From: Caldifarciminota bacterium RBG_13_43_14 | GTDB lineage: Bacteria; Hydrothermota; Tepidihabitantia; SM23-42 | Direction: 5' to 3' | NCBI GenBank assembly: GCA_001771735.1 | Contig: MEUM01000090.1 | Location: 320 to 12,545 of the forward strand | Length of the DNA: 12,226 nt | Shown: positions 7,006 through 12,226 of the stretch, one piece after another | Layout: each line of letters begins with the position of its first letter | Numbering within the stretch: the stretch's first letter is position 1 | The notes under the pieces: model-generated | Seen by the model: only the letters and a program-made list of their open reading frames with translations | Told to the model about the DNA's origin: nothing | Databases searched by the model: none | Position numbers and translations under genes: made by a program

Positions 7006-7066
7006 AATAGGAGAATTTATATTTTTATCTATATGAAAGAACATGTTAAAAATCATAATCATTAAT

Positions 7067-7486
7067 TTAAGCGAGTTTTTCACCGGTGCTGGTTGTGGTC
7101 AGTTTGCCATGTTTTATACCCTTGGTGCTGAGCAAACGGTCGGCGATTTTTTTTACATCACCAGCTTTTCCCCGTATTGCCAGAACCTCGAGACAGTTAT
7201 GCTTGTCAAGGTGAATATGCATGGCGGACAGGATCTGGTTGTGATATTCATGCTGGATCTCGGTCAGACGCTCGGTCAATTCTCGGACCTCATGGCTGAA
7301 GACGATTGTGATCGTACCGACAATCTCCTGGTTCGGGCTTTTCCACTCTTCCTGGACAAGACGTTCCCGGATCAAATGCCGTATCGCTTCAGAACGGTTA
7401 GGAAATCCCAAATGCGCGATCAAATGGTCAAAATCAACCAGCAAATCAGTGCTCATTGAAACGCCAAAACGAATTGCTTTACTCAT
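7067..7486 (-). CDS. nikR: Nickel-responsive transcriptional regulator NikR
   Basis: A 139-residue repressor of normal length. Residues 1-45 are a ribbon-helix-helix DNA-binding domain (beta strand AIRFGVSM, then R-S-E-A-I-R-H-L-I-R). Residues 50-135 are the ACT-like tetramerisation and metal domain. All four high-affinity nickel ligands of the family are present with the exact spacing: His79, His90, His92 and Cys98 (segments H-E-Y-H and M-H-I-H-L-D-K-H-N-C). The start at 7486 has AAAGGAG 4 nt upstream. It is the first gene of the nik locus and sits directly behind an operator-promoter pair, so it very probably represses itself and the transporter genes when nickel is plentiful. Confidence 0.96.
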   Translation of the reverse strand: MSKAIRFGVSMSTDLLVDFDHLIAHLGFPNRSEAIRHLIRERLVQEEWKSPNQEIVGTITIVFSHEVRELTERLTEIQHEYHNQILSAMHIHLDKHNCLEVLAIRGKAGDVKKIADRLLSTKGIKHGKLTTTSTGEKLA

Positions 7487-7501
7487 ATTTCTCCTTTGTA
7501 C

Positions 7502-7528
7502 GTGTTACTTTTCGTAAAATCATAACAC
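7502..7528. promoter_or_regulatory. NikR operator (GTGTTAY-N13-RTAACAC palindrome)
   Basis: GTGTTAC (7502-7508) and ATAACAC (7522-7528) form an inverted repeat with a 13-nt centre. The form fits the GTGTTAY-N13/14-RTAACAC motif reported for NikR outside the enterobacteria (recalled from comparative genomics). It abuts the -10 box of the nikR promoter and spans the expected transcription start and leader, so bound NikR would block initiation. Confidence 0.82.
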
Positions 7529-7556
7529 ATTATAATTAATGGCTAATAAAAGTCAA
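7529..7556 (-). promoter_or_regulatory. Promoter of nikR and probably the whole nik locus
   Basis: On the minus strand TTGACT (7551-7556) is followed after 16 nt by a perfect TATAAT (7529-7534). Transcription should start near 7522, inside the NikR palindrome. No equally good promoter is visible before the barrel gene, so this one may drive nikR through nikO. Confidence 0.78.
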
Positions 7557-7574
7557 GGATAACTTTGACTGTAA

Positions 7575-7594
7575 TAGCGAGACGCTACTCGCTA
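7575..7594. repeat. Small inverted repeat upstream of the nik promoter
   Basis: TAGCGAG (7575-7581) and CTCGCTA (7588-7594) are exact inverted copies around a 6-nt loop. No T-run follows. It lies between the nik promoter and the terminator of the small lipoprotein gene. Its role is unclear; I see nothing else in the remainder of 7561-7660. Confidence 0.35.
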
Positions 7595-7660
7595 ATCGGC
7601 AAAGAAAAATGAAGTGGTGAAAAGCAAAAAAAGGGTATCGCGCAGCGCAGGAAAAAGCAC

Positions 7661-7705
7661 AAAAAAGCAGACCTTAATCAATAAAAGACTATCAAGGTCT
7701 GCTTT
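7661..7705 (-). terminator. Rho-independent terminator of the small lipoprotein gene
   Basis: A perfect 12-bp stem (7664-7675 with 7694-7705, core GCAGACCTT) has an 18-nt loop. On the minus strand the descending arm runs straight into a six-T stretch. It begins 12 nt after the lipoprotein stop and insulates the nik promoter from upstream transcription. Confidence 0.8.
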
Positions 7706-7717
7706 AAATTATTGCTG

Positions 7718-8083
7718 TTACTGTACAGTCAGCTGGAAACCGATGCCGCCCAGTTCGGTCGGTATGATTATATTACGCGTGAATGATGTTTGTTCGACAT
7801 CATCAATGAAAATTTTGAAAACAAGCGTATCGGTGAAATTCGAAGAATCGCTTTTATAGACAATGCCTTGAAGTATATCGCCTTTGCTTAAGTCGAATTC
7901 GTAATTATTGGGAGTAGTACCAGTCATGGCTTCCTGGGCTCCGCCATTAAGTGTGTAATAACCATCATAAGCAACAGCTATGCTCTGGTTATTGCTCAAA
8001 TCGATGACAATGGTTTTAGTTTGGCTGCAGCCAATACATAGAACCAGCGTCATGACACAGAATAAAGCAGTTACATATTTCAT
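7718..8083 (-). CDS. Small putative lipoprotein of unknown function
   Basis: A 121-residue protein with no family that I recognise. It has a Lys-containing start, a hydrophobic core (4-17) and L-C-I-G-C, with Cys19 as the probable lipidated residue. The mature part is about 100 residues, rich in beta-forming residues and Asn/Thr/Asp, with no further Cys; it could be one small beta-sandwich domain. The ATG at 8083 was chosen for AAAGGAGG located 4 nt upstream and because the signal sequence starts there; the longer frame to 8194 would cover the promoter. It is flanked by its own promoter and a strong terminator, so it is a single-gene unit next to but separate from the nik locus. Confidence 0.75.
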   Translation of the reverse strand: MKYVTALFCVMTLVLCIGCSQTKTIVIDLSNNQSIAVAYDGYYTLNGGAQEAMTGTTPNNYEFDLSKGDILQGIVYKSDSSNFTDTLVFKIFIDDVEQTSFTRNIIIPTELGGIGFQLTVQ

Positions 8084-8100
8084 CGTGCCTCCTTTTGACA

Positions 8101-8128
8101 CTTGTAATCTATTTATATACGTTGTCAA
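8101..8128 (-). promoter_or_regulatory. Probable promoter of the small lipoprotein gene
   Basis: On the minus strand a perfect TTGACA (8123-8128) is followed after 16 nt by TACAAG (8101-8106), a weak -10 with 4 of 6 consensus bases. The TATATAAAT between them is too close to the -35 box to act as its partner. Confidence 0.42.
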
Positions 8129-8238
8129 GCAGCGAACTATCTTGTGTCCGTTAACAATTAAACATGCACAGACAAATGATTTTTTTGATATCACGCAACC
8201 ATATAATAAGTTTGTGATCTACCCGCAGTAATAAGCTG

Positions 8239-8550
8239 CTACAGCCAGGAAAAAACTTTCAGGTCGATCCTGCCCGAATTATCGATATCAATACCTTCTG
8301 CGAGCAAGAGCTGTTTTTGCAATTCAGCGCCCCGGCCTTTTCTTAAAGCTATCATGCCCTTGCCGTTAATGACTCGATGCCAAGGCAGGCCGTGCTTTTC
8401 GCTTGATGAATGCAATATATAGGCAACCTGGCGCGCCGCGCGGGAATTTCCTGCCCAGGCAGCTGCTTGCCCGTACGTTATCACGCTGCCTTTTGGGATT
8501 TTTTTTATGATCTGAATGACCCGCTCGGTAAAAGGGACGGTGCTTGACAT
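8239..8550 (-). CDS. atl: Alkyltransferase-like DNA repair protein (ATL, MGMT family)
   Basis: A 103-residue protein with the DNA-binding fold of O6-alkylguanine-DNA alkyltransferase but without its catalytic Cys. The P-C-H-R-V active-site motif reads PWHRV, with Trp57 at the Cys position. Such ATL proteins (YbaZ, Atl1) bind O6-alkylguanine, flip it out with an Arg finger and recruit nucleotide excision repair rather than repairing it directly. Tyr26 (VITYGQ) and Arg37 (NSRAARQVA) match the nucleotide-flipping residues. Homology begins at about PFTERV (residue 6). The only usable start is the ATG at 8550: an in-frame stop lies just upstream and no later start codon is near. This ATG lies inside the arm of a large inverted repeat, and no Shine-Dalgarno precedes it. 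It is the last gene of the right-hand cluster. Confidence 0.9.
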   Translation of the reverse strand: MSSTVPFTERVIQIIKKIPKGSVITYGQAAAWAGNSRAARQVAYILHSSSEKHGLPWHRVINGKGMIALRKGRGAELQKQLLLAEGIDIDNSGRIDLKVFSWL

Positions 8551-8625
8551 TTTGACATTAGTTTTTTATCATGTTTTAGTGTGCTTTATCTTAGCGGTAA
8601 ATGTCAAAATGTCAAGCACCGTCCC
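8534..8625. repeat. 26-bp perfect inverted repeat, REP/MITE-like element
   Basis: The arms 8534-8559 and 8600-8625 are exact inverted copies of 26 bp around a 40-nt centre. Each arm starts from GGGACGGTGC at its outer end and has an internal direct repeat TTGACATT-TTGACATT. The size and the G-rich ends resemble REP-type or miniature mobile elements, but no transposase is present in the window and no target duplication is evident. On the minus strand the second arm is followed by TTTT, so the nascent RNA could also behave as a terminator for the PATAN gene. The left arm covers codons 1-5 and part of codon 6 of the ATL gene. Confidence 0.85.
8588..8615 (-). promoter_or_regulatory. Possible promoter inside the inverted-repeat element
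   Basis: On the minus strand TTGACA (8610-8615, in the right arm) is followed after 16 nt by TAAGAT (8588-8593, in the loop; 4 of 6 consensus bases). A transcript from here would carry only one arm and leave the ATL start codon unpaired. Weak evidence from two hexamers only. Confidence 0.25.
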
Positions 8626-8640
8626 CGTCTCCGGATTCTA

Positions 8641-9297
8641 TTATTTTTTACGGAGGAACCCGAACAAACCGCCGCCTTCTTTTTTGTCATCATCATTAGC
8701 TGGTGGTGTAGTTGCCGGCGGCGTTGAAGGCAGTTCTTCTTTTTTTGCCGGCGGTGCCTGAGTTGCAATCGTAACCAATCCAGATGAAATCATACCATAA
8801 AGTATACGTGCGGTTTCAAATTCAGAGAGATTTGCTTTGGCGGCGATCTTACGGATGGTTAACGATCCATCAACAAAAGAAAGTACTTTCCATTCTTCCG
8901 GCTTGAGATGTATCTTTTCGACCCCGGCTTCGGGAACCTCAACGATTTGTACGACAACCTCAAATGACGGGATCAATTTCTGGATCTTGTTCATTTCATC
9001 GATACGGCGTGCCGCTTCAAGAATTACTTGCTGGATCGGAAGATCGACCGTACGCTCAAGGGTCTCCTCATTGGGATTGAAGACGAACCTTCCTTTTTTC
9101 CAACCCAGAATAATATCGATCGCTGATTCGCCGCTGAATGTATTAGTACGGGCATGAACGACAATGCCATTTTTAAAATATACTATTCCAACATCAGTTT
9201 CAGATTGTATTCTTAAACCTCCATCCTTCTGGCCAAGTTGTATCAGCTGAAAAACGTCGGTAAGTTCAAAATCCTCCAAGTTGCCTTGCAGTGCCAT
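8641..9297 (-). CDS. DUF4388 (PATAN) domain protein
   Basis: A 218-residue cytoplasmic protein. Residues 1-105 match the DUF4388/PATAN domain: start M-A-L-Q-G-N-L-E-D-F, then DVFQLIQLGQKDGGLRI, I-V-Y-F-K-N-G-I-V-V-H-A, and G-R-F-V-F-N-P. Such domains occur with response-regulator and small-GTPase signalling proteins in delta-proteobacteria and related groups. Residues 120-180 look like a small winged helix (KPEEWKVLSFVDG, then I-R-K-I-A-A-K-A-N-L-S-E-F-E-T-A-R-I-L). A Pro/Thr/Ala-rich linker leads to a Gly-rich hydrophobic tail ending GLFGFLRKK, perhaps an interaction peptide. The start overlaps the accA stop by one base (TAATG), so the two are probably translated by coupling. Its link with fatty-acid synthesis is positional only. 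Confidence 0.82.
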   Translation of the reverse strand: MALQGNLEDFELTDVFQLIQLGQKDGGLRIQSETDVGIVYFKNGIVVHARTNTFSGESAIDIILGWKKGRFVFNPNEETLERTVDLPIQQVILEAARRIDEMNKIQKLIPSFEVVVQIVEVPEAGVEKIHLKPEEWKVLSFVDGSLTIRKIAAKANLSEFETARILYGMISSGLVTIATQAPPAKKEELPSTPPATTPPANDDDKKEGGGLFGFLRKK

Positions 9298-10238
9298 TAT
9301 TCTCGATAAACTCCCATTCGACGGAATTTCTGAATTCGGGACGCGATCAGTTCATCAGTTGGGATCTCGACAAGCTCCTCAAGGTCAGTTTTGAGGTAAT
9401 CAGTTATATTCCTTGCGGTCTGATCGAAATCAAAATGAGCGCCACCCAGGGGTTCAGGTATGATCTTATCGATTATGCCATTTCCTTTAAGGTCCTGGGC
9501 AGTCATTCGAAGCGCCTCAGCCGCATCTTTATTTTTTGATGAATCGCGCCAGAGTATCGACGCGCATCCTTCAGGTGAGATCACCGAATAGAATGCGTTC
9601 TCAAGCATCAAGATGCGGTCGCCGACCGCGAGCGCAAGTGCACCTCCTGAACCGCCTTCGCCGACGATCACTACGATGATCGGTGTCGGAAGCACTGAAC
9701 ATTCAAAAAGATTGACCGCGATCGCTTCAGCCTGTCCTCGTTCCTCAGCGCCTACCCCCGGGTATGCACCTTGAGTATCGATAAAGGTGAGAATTGGCAT
9801 TTTAAACCTCGCCGCCATTTTCATTATCCGTAATGCCTTACGATAGCCTTCGGGATGAGGCATTCCGAAATTACGTTTCATGCGGTCTTTTGTGTCCCGT
9901 CCCTTTTGATGGGCAACGATCGCGACCGAGTACGTATCGAATTTAGCGATGCCGGCAACAATCGCCGCGTCATCCCGGAATCTGCGATCACCATGCAGTT
10001 CAACAAATTCATTGGTGATACGATTTATGATATCAAGAGGATAGGGCCGACGTGGATGTCGGGCAAGCTGGGCACGCTGCCAGCGTGATAAATTGGAATA
10101 AATTTTCTTCTTTAAACGATCAACCTGTGCCTTCAGTCGTTCAATTTCATCATCAACGCCCCGTAATCCCTTAAGCTCTTCAATCTTTTTTTCCAGTTCG
10201 ATTATTGGACGTTCAAAATCAAGCCAGATGCCGTTCAT
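9297..10238 (-). CDS. accA: Acetyl-CoA carboxylase carboxyltransferase subunit alpha
   Basis: A 313-residue protein of normal length (E. coli about 319). With AccD it moves CO2 from carboxybiotin to acetyl-CoA to make malonyl-CoA, the first step of fatty-acid synthesis, in the cytoplasm. Residues 12-48 form the usual N-terminal coiled coil. The crotonase-type core is clear: Y-P-L-D-I-I-N at 66-72, ELHGDRRFRDD (80-90), F-G-M-P-H-P-E-G-Y-R-K-A (124-135), DTQGAYPGVGAEERGQ (154-169), the oxyanion-hole stretch GEGGSGGALA (193-202) and SPEGCASILWRD (221-232). The accB, accC and accD genes are not in the window. The start overlaps the upstream barrel gene stop by one base (TAATG), and its own stop overlaps the PATAN start in the same way. 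Confidence 0.97.
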   Translation of the reverse strand: MNGIWLDFERPIIELEKKIEELKGLRGVDDEIERLKAQVDRLKKKIYSNLSRWQRAQLARHPRRPYPLDIINRITNEFVELHGDRRFRDDAAIVAGIAKFDTYSVAIVAHQKGRDTKDRMKRNFGMPHPEGYRKALRIMKMAARFKMPILTFIDTQGAYPGVGAEERGQAEAIAVNLFECSVLPTPIIVVIVGEGGSGGALALAVGDRILMLENAFYSVISPEGCASILWRDSSKNKDAAEALRMTAQDLKGNGIIDKIIPEPLGGAHFDFDQTARNITDYLKTDLEELVEIPTDELIASRIQKFRRMGVYRE

Positions 10239-11071
10239 TAGAATTCAAATCCGATACCTAAAGTGTTTATCATACCAAGACTTCTCGGATAGATCGATCC
10301 AGCATACTTGAAAGCAATGTTCCCGATTGCCATATCAAAACCAAAAGCTGGAAATATTCGTTCGCGGTACTGAGCCGCAAGATTAATAGCCAGGATCGGG
10401 TGTAAGGGTACATTCACCGACATATCACCTTCAAAATCACTGGTGTTAACCAGATAATGAGCATCACCGCCCAAGCCAAATTTATTGAACTGATAGGTCA
10501 GTCCCATGCTCAATTTGGCTGGAAGATTAATATCATCATTGCGTATCGTCAATTGAGAACCAAAATTCGTAACCCCAAGACTTATGCTGCTTTTTTCATT
10601 GCGATATGAGAAAGCGAGGTCAAAGGCCAGAGCGTAATCTGAGTATATCATAATATTTTCAGAAATGTACTTGAGATTCAGCCCGATTCTTCCCTGCTCG
10701 GTGATATCGGTGCTGGCACCGAGTATGATCGAAAAATCATTGGCAGTATAATTGGTAAGCGGATCTTCGGTTGGATAGTCAGGGTGCCATTCGATCTCTC
10801 CGTAATCAAAATTAACAAAACCGATCCCGATTCCAATCTTGCCGAATTTTTTACTGAGAGCCATGGAAACGCTATGCATATCAAGATAGAATTGATTATA
10901 CGAACACCAGAGCATATATTTATCTTCAGCCCGGAATTTCGATGGATTATAAAAAATAGCTTCAGTTCTATCGGCGTTGGAGAATCCAGCGGTTAATCCT
11001 AATGGAGAGACGGGTAAAAGCAGCGAATTAACACCGGAACTGTTTATCAAAAAATATATAAGATACAACAT
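10238..11071 (-). CDS. Outer-membrane beta-barrel of the PorV/PorQ (FadL-like) type
   Basis: A 277-residue protein with a short N-terminal hydrophobic stretch (1-20) that may be an atypical signal peptide. The mature start resembles PorV/PorQ proteins: P-L-G-L-T-A-G-F-S-N-A-D-R-T-E-A-I-F-Y-N-P, where early NP-containing turns are typical. Then come many amphipathic strands with G-x-G-x-G patterns (KIGIGIGFVNFDYGEIEW), a V-T-N-F-G strand and a C-terminal aromatic end (GIGFEF). In type IX secretion PorV shuttles cargo at the outer membrane and PorQ aids its surface attachment, which fits the sorting domain on the protein at 2-394; many paralogues in these lineages have no assigned role, however. 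The start has AAAGGAA 6 nt upstream and lies 12 nt after the previous stop. Confidence 0.75.
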   Translation of the reverse strand: MLYLIYFLINSSGVNSLLLPVSPLGLTAGFSNADRTEAIFYNPSKFRAEDKYMLWCSYNQFYLDMHSVSMALSKKFGKIGIGIGFVNFDYGEIEWHPDYPTEDPLTNYTANDFSIILGASTDITEQGRIGLNLKYISENIMIYSDYALAFDLAFSYRNEKSSISLGVTNFGSQLTIRNDDINLPAKLSMGLTYQFNKFGLGGDAHYLVNTSDFEGDMSVNVPLHPILAINLAAQYRERIFPAFGFDMAIGNIAFKYAGSIYPRSLGMINTLGIGFEF

Positions 11072-11083
11072 TTTATTTCCTTT

Positions 11084-12208
11084 TTATTCTTCTATTATTT
11101 CGACGTTGGCGCGGGGCAGAGTAATTGTTTCTTTATTATCAAGCTCAACGCTAAGTACCCGGACATGAGCTTCAGTCTCGATATCGGCGAGATCGACCGG
11201 TAGATTGATAATCTTGCCGATATCACCAAAATGCGGTTCGCGAATGATTCTAACCGACATGCCAATCTCAAGTCCAGTGCCGCTTGATAGATCAGCAGTT
11301 TTTTTAGTCGGTGCGCTCTCCAGCGGAACAAGCACCTCAGGCCTCATCACACCAGCGCGGATTTGAGTGGCACCGTTGATCGATGCTTTTTTACCTTCAA
11401 GTGATTTAAGCAGATTGAAAGTGCGATCCGCCATCCGGAGCCGACCAAAACCTTCGGTGATGATCAAAGTTAAACCAACCTGTTCATGTCCGGTGATCGC
11501 GACACCGATATCATAACCCATGAACTTCTTCAGATCATTATCTTCGATACCGCCCACCACAATACCTCTCACCCCGATATTGCGAGCATGTACCAAAGTG
11601 TCATAATCAACGATTGAACCGCCGATCACGATTTTATCTTTAAAGGATTTATCAATATCATTTTGGGTCAACGGCTGATCTGGGCTGCTGACGGCCGTTG
11701 CCAGTAAGCCGATCGTTTCACCGCCGATACCAAAAATACCTTGGATGAAGCTTCCGCTGGAACGGATTCTCACACCTTCTTGTTTGATTGTTTCAATAAC
11801 TTCTCCATTGATGTAGCCTATCACTTCAACGGGGATTGGAGGTTCACGCAAAATAACCTGACCGGTGATCTTTGAGATGCTTTCGATCCTACCTTCAATC
11901 GGGCTTTTAACATGTGATTTGAAAAGTCCAAAAAAACCTTTGCTGCGAGCGAGCAGTTCATCTTTTTTCACCTTTTCGCCGGCTTTTTTCAGCATCGCTT
12001 CTTCAATCTCTTCAGGTAATATACCTAATAAACCCGCGATATTAAGGGTTTGAACATTGCCGGGTAGTTTTGTCCGGGAAACGACCTGTTCCGCGGTAAC
12101 TTTTTCACCTTGTTTGACCAATATATCCCCGGGTAGCGGTAGTCGTCGGTCTTTAATCAATACCGTATGACTAAGAACTTTTAGACCAGGAGTATAAGCA
12201 TGTGTCAA
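11084..12208 (-). CDS. Conserved uncharacterised protein with barrel-sandwich (lipoyl-like) and KOW domains
   Basis: A 374-residue protein without signal peptide or membrane segment. Residues 20-130 contain two copies of a barrel-sandwich/biotinyl-lipoyl-like pattern (P-G-D-I-L-V-K-x-G-E-K-V; A-G-E-K-V-K-K-D-E-L-L-A-R, then VKSPIEGRIESIS), but without the E-M-K-M lysine of biotin carriers. The central part has striking conserved-looking blocks: G-S-F-I-Q-G-I-F-G-I-G-G-E (152-164), the I-V-V-G-G-I-E-D region (216-223), ITGHEQVGLTLIITEGFGRLRMA (238-260, split here as ITGHEQVG/LTLIITEGFG/RLRMA) and NGATQIRAGVMRPEVLVP (278-295). Residues 314-372 form a KOW-type SH3 domain (GMSVRIIREPHFGDIGKI, ending L-P-R-A-N-V-E-I-I-E). 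I do not know its function. The start is a TTG at 12208 behind a perfect AAGGAGG with a 6-nt spacer. Confidence 0.8.
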   Translation of the reverse strand: MTHAYTPGLKVLSHTVLIKDRRLPLPGDILVKQGEKVTAEQVVSRTKLPGNVQTLNIAGLLGILPEEIEEAMLKKAGEKVKKDELLARSKGFFGLFKSHVKSPIEGRIESISKITGQVILREPPIPVEVIGYINGEVIETIKQEGVRIRSSGSFIQGIFGIGGETIGLLATAVSSPDQPLTQNDIDKSFKDKIVIGGSIVDYDTLVHARNIGVRGIVVGGIEDNDLKKFMGYDIGVAITGHEQVGLTLIITEGFGRLRMADRTFNLLKSLEGKKASINGATQIRAGVMRPEVLVPLESAPTKKTADLSSGTGLEIGMSVRIIREPHFGDIGKIINLPVDLADIETEAHVRVLSVELDNKETITLPRANVEIIEE

Positions 12209-12214
12209 TTAAAA

Positions 12215-12221
12215 CCTCCTT
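12215..12221 (-). promoter_or_regulatory. Ribosome binding site that fixes a TTG start
   Basis: AAGGAGG on the minus strand lies 6 nt upstream of the TTG at 12208. No in-frame ATG or GTG is nearby, and the site overlaps a possible TAA stop (12220-12222) of a gene beyond the window. Confidence 0.75.
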
Positions 12222-12226
12222 AATGG

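Noticed and set aside
6946..7066. Independent promoter for the channel-nikKMLQO genes
   Set aside because: The region is AT-rich with several poor -10 boxes but no matching -35 box and no second GTGTTA/TAACAC palindrome.
7614..7859. 81-residue basic plus-strand frame starting with many Lys and Ser residues
   Set aside because: Its first part is the A-rich terminator region and its second part is antisense to the small lipoprotein; no Shine-Dalgarno.
8120..8130. TGTCAAGCA shared with the arms of the 26-bp inverted repeat
   Set aside because: Only 9 bases match, and it coincides with the -35 box of the lipoprotein promoter; chance is likely.
8551..8640. Extension of the ATL protein upstream of 8550
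   Set aside because: An in-frame TAA lies a few codons upstream, with no alternative start codon in between.

Overview
The window comes from a Gram-negative bacterium of moderate GC, probably an uncultured lineage such as WOR-3/Stahlbacteria or a relative. Reasons: a C-terminal sorting domain of the type IX (Por) secretion type on the first protein, a PorV/PorQ-like outer-membrane barrel, many Sec-exported and beta-barrel proteins, and good AGGAGG ribosome sites. The taxonomic guess is an inference. Apart from the partial gene at the left edge, every gene lies on the minus strand.

Layout from left to right. (1) 2-394: 3' end of a plus-strand gene for a large secreted BNR-like repeat protein with a type IX sorting domain. 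(2) 402-1883: a B12-binding/radical SAM/DUF4070 enzyme with its own near-perfect promoter. (3) 2147-2863: an exported protein with two fibronectin-III-like repeats, followed by a strong terminator. (4) 2950-7486: a nickel uptake locus. In transcription order it is nikR (metal-responsive ribbon-helix-helix repressor), a small outer-membrane beta-barrel, nikK (DUF4198), nikM, nikL, nikQ and nikO. It is led by a consensus promoter abutting a NikR-type palindrome. (5) 7718-8083: a small lipoprotein with its own promoter and terminator. (6) 8239-12208: a tightly packed operon running in from beyond the right edge: a conserved uncharacterised barrel-sandwich/KOW protein, a PorV-like barrel, accA, a DUF4388/PATAN protein, and an alkyltransferase-like (ATL) DNA repair gene.

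How the parts work together. The nik locus can be read as a complete path for nickel from outside the cell to the cytoplasm: a candidate outer-membrane channel, periplasmic DUF4198 protein NikK, energy-coupling-factor transporter NikM-L-Q-O, and NikR closing the feedback loop at the promoter. The nikM-L and nikL-Q junctions overlap by ATGA, and nikQ-O overlaps by 19 bp. In the right-hand operon the TAATG overlaps between the barrel gene, accA and the PATAN gene suggest translational coupling.

Most unusual points: a 26-bp perfect inverted repeat (8534-8625) that supplies the start codon of the ATL gene; loss of the switch histidine in the NikO ATPase; an N-terminal histidine predicted on three subunits of the nickel system; and the barrel-sandwich/KOW family of unknown function.
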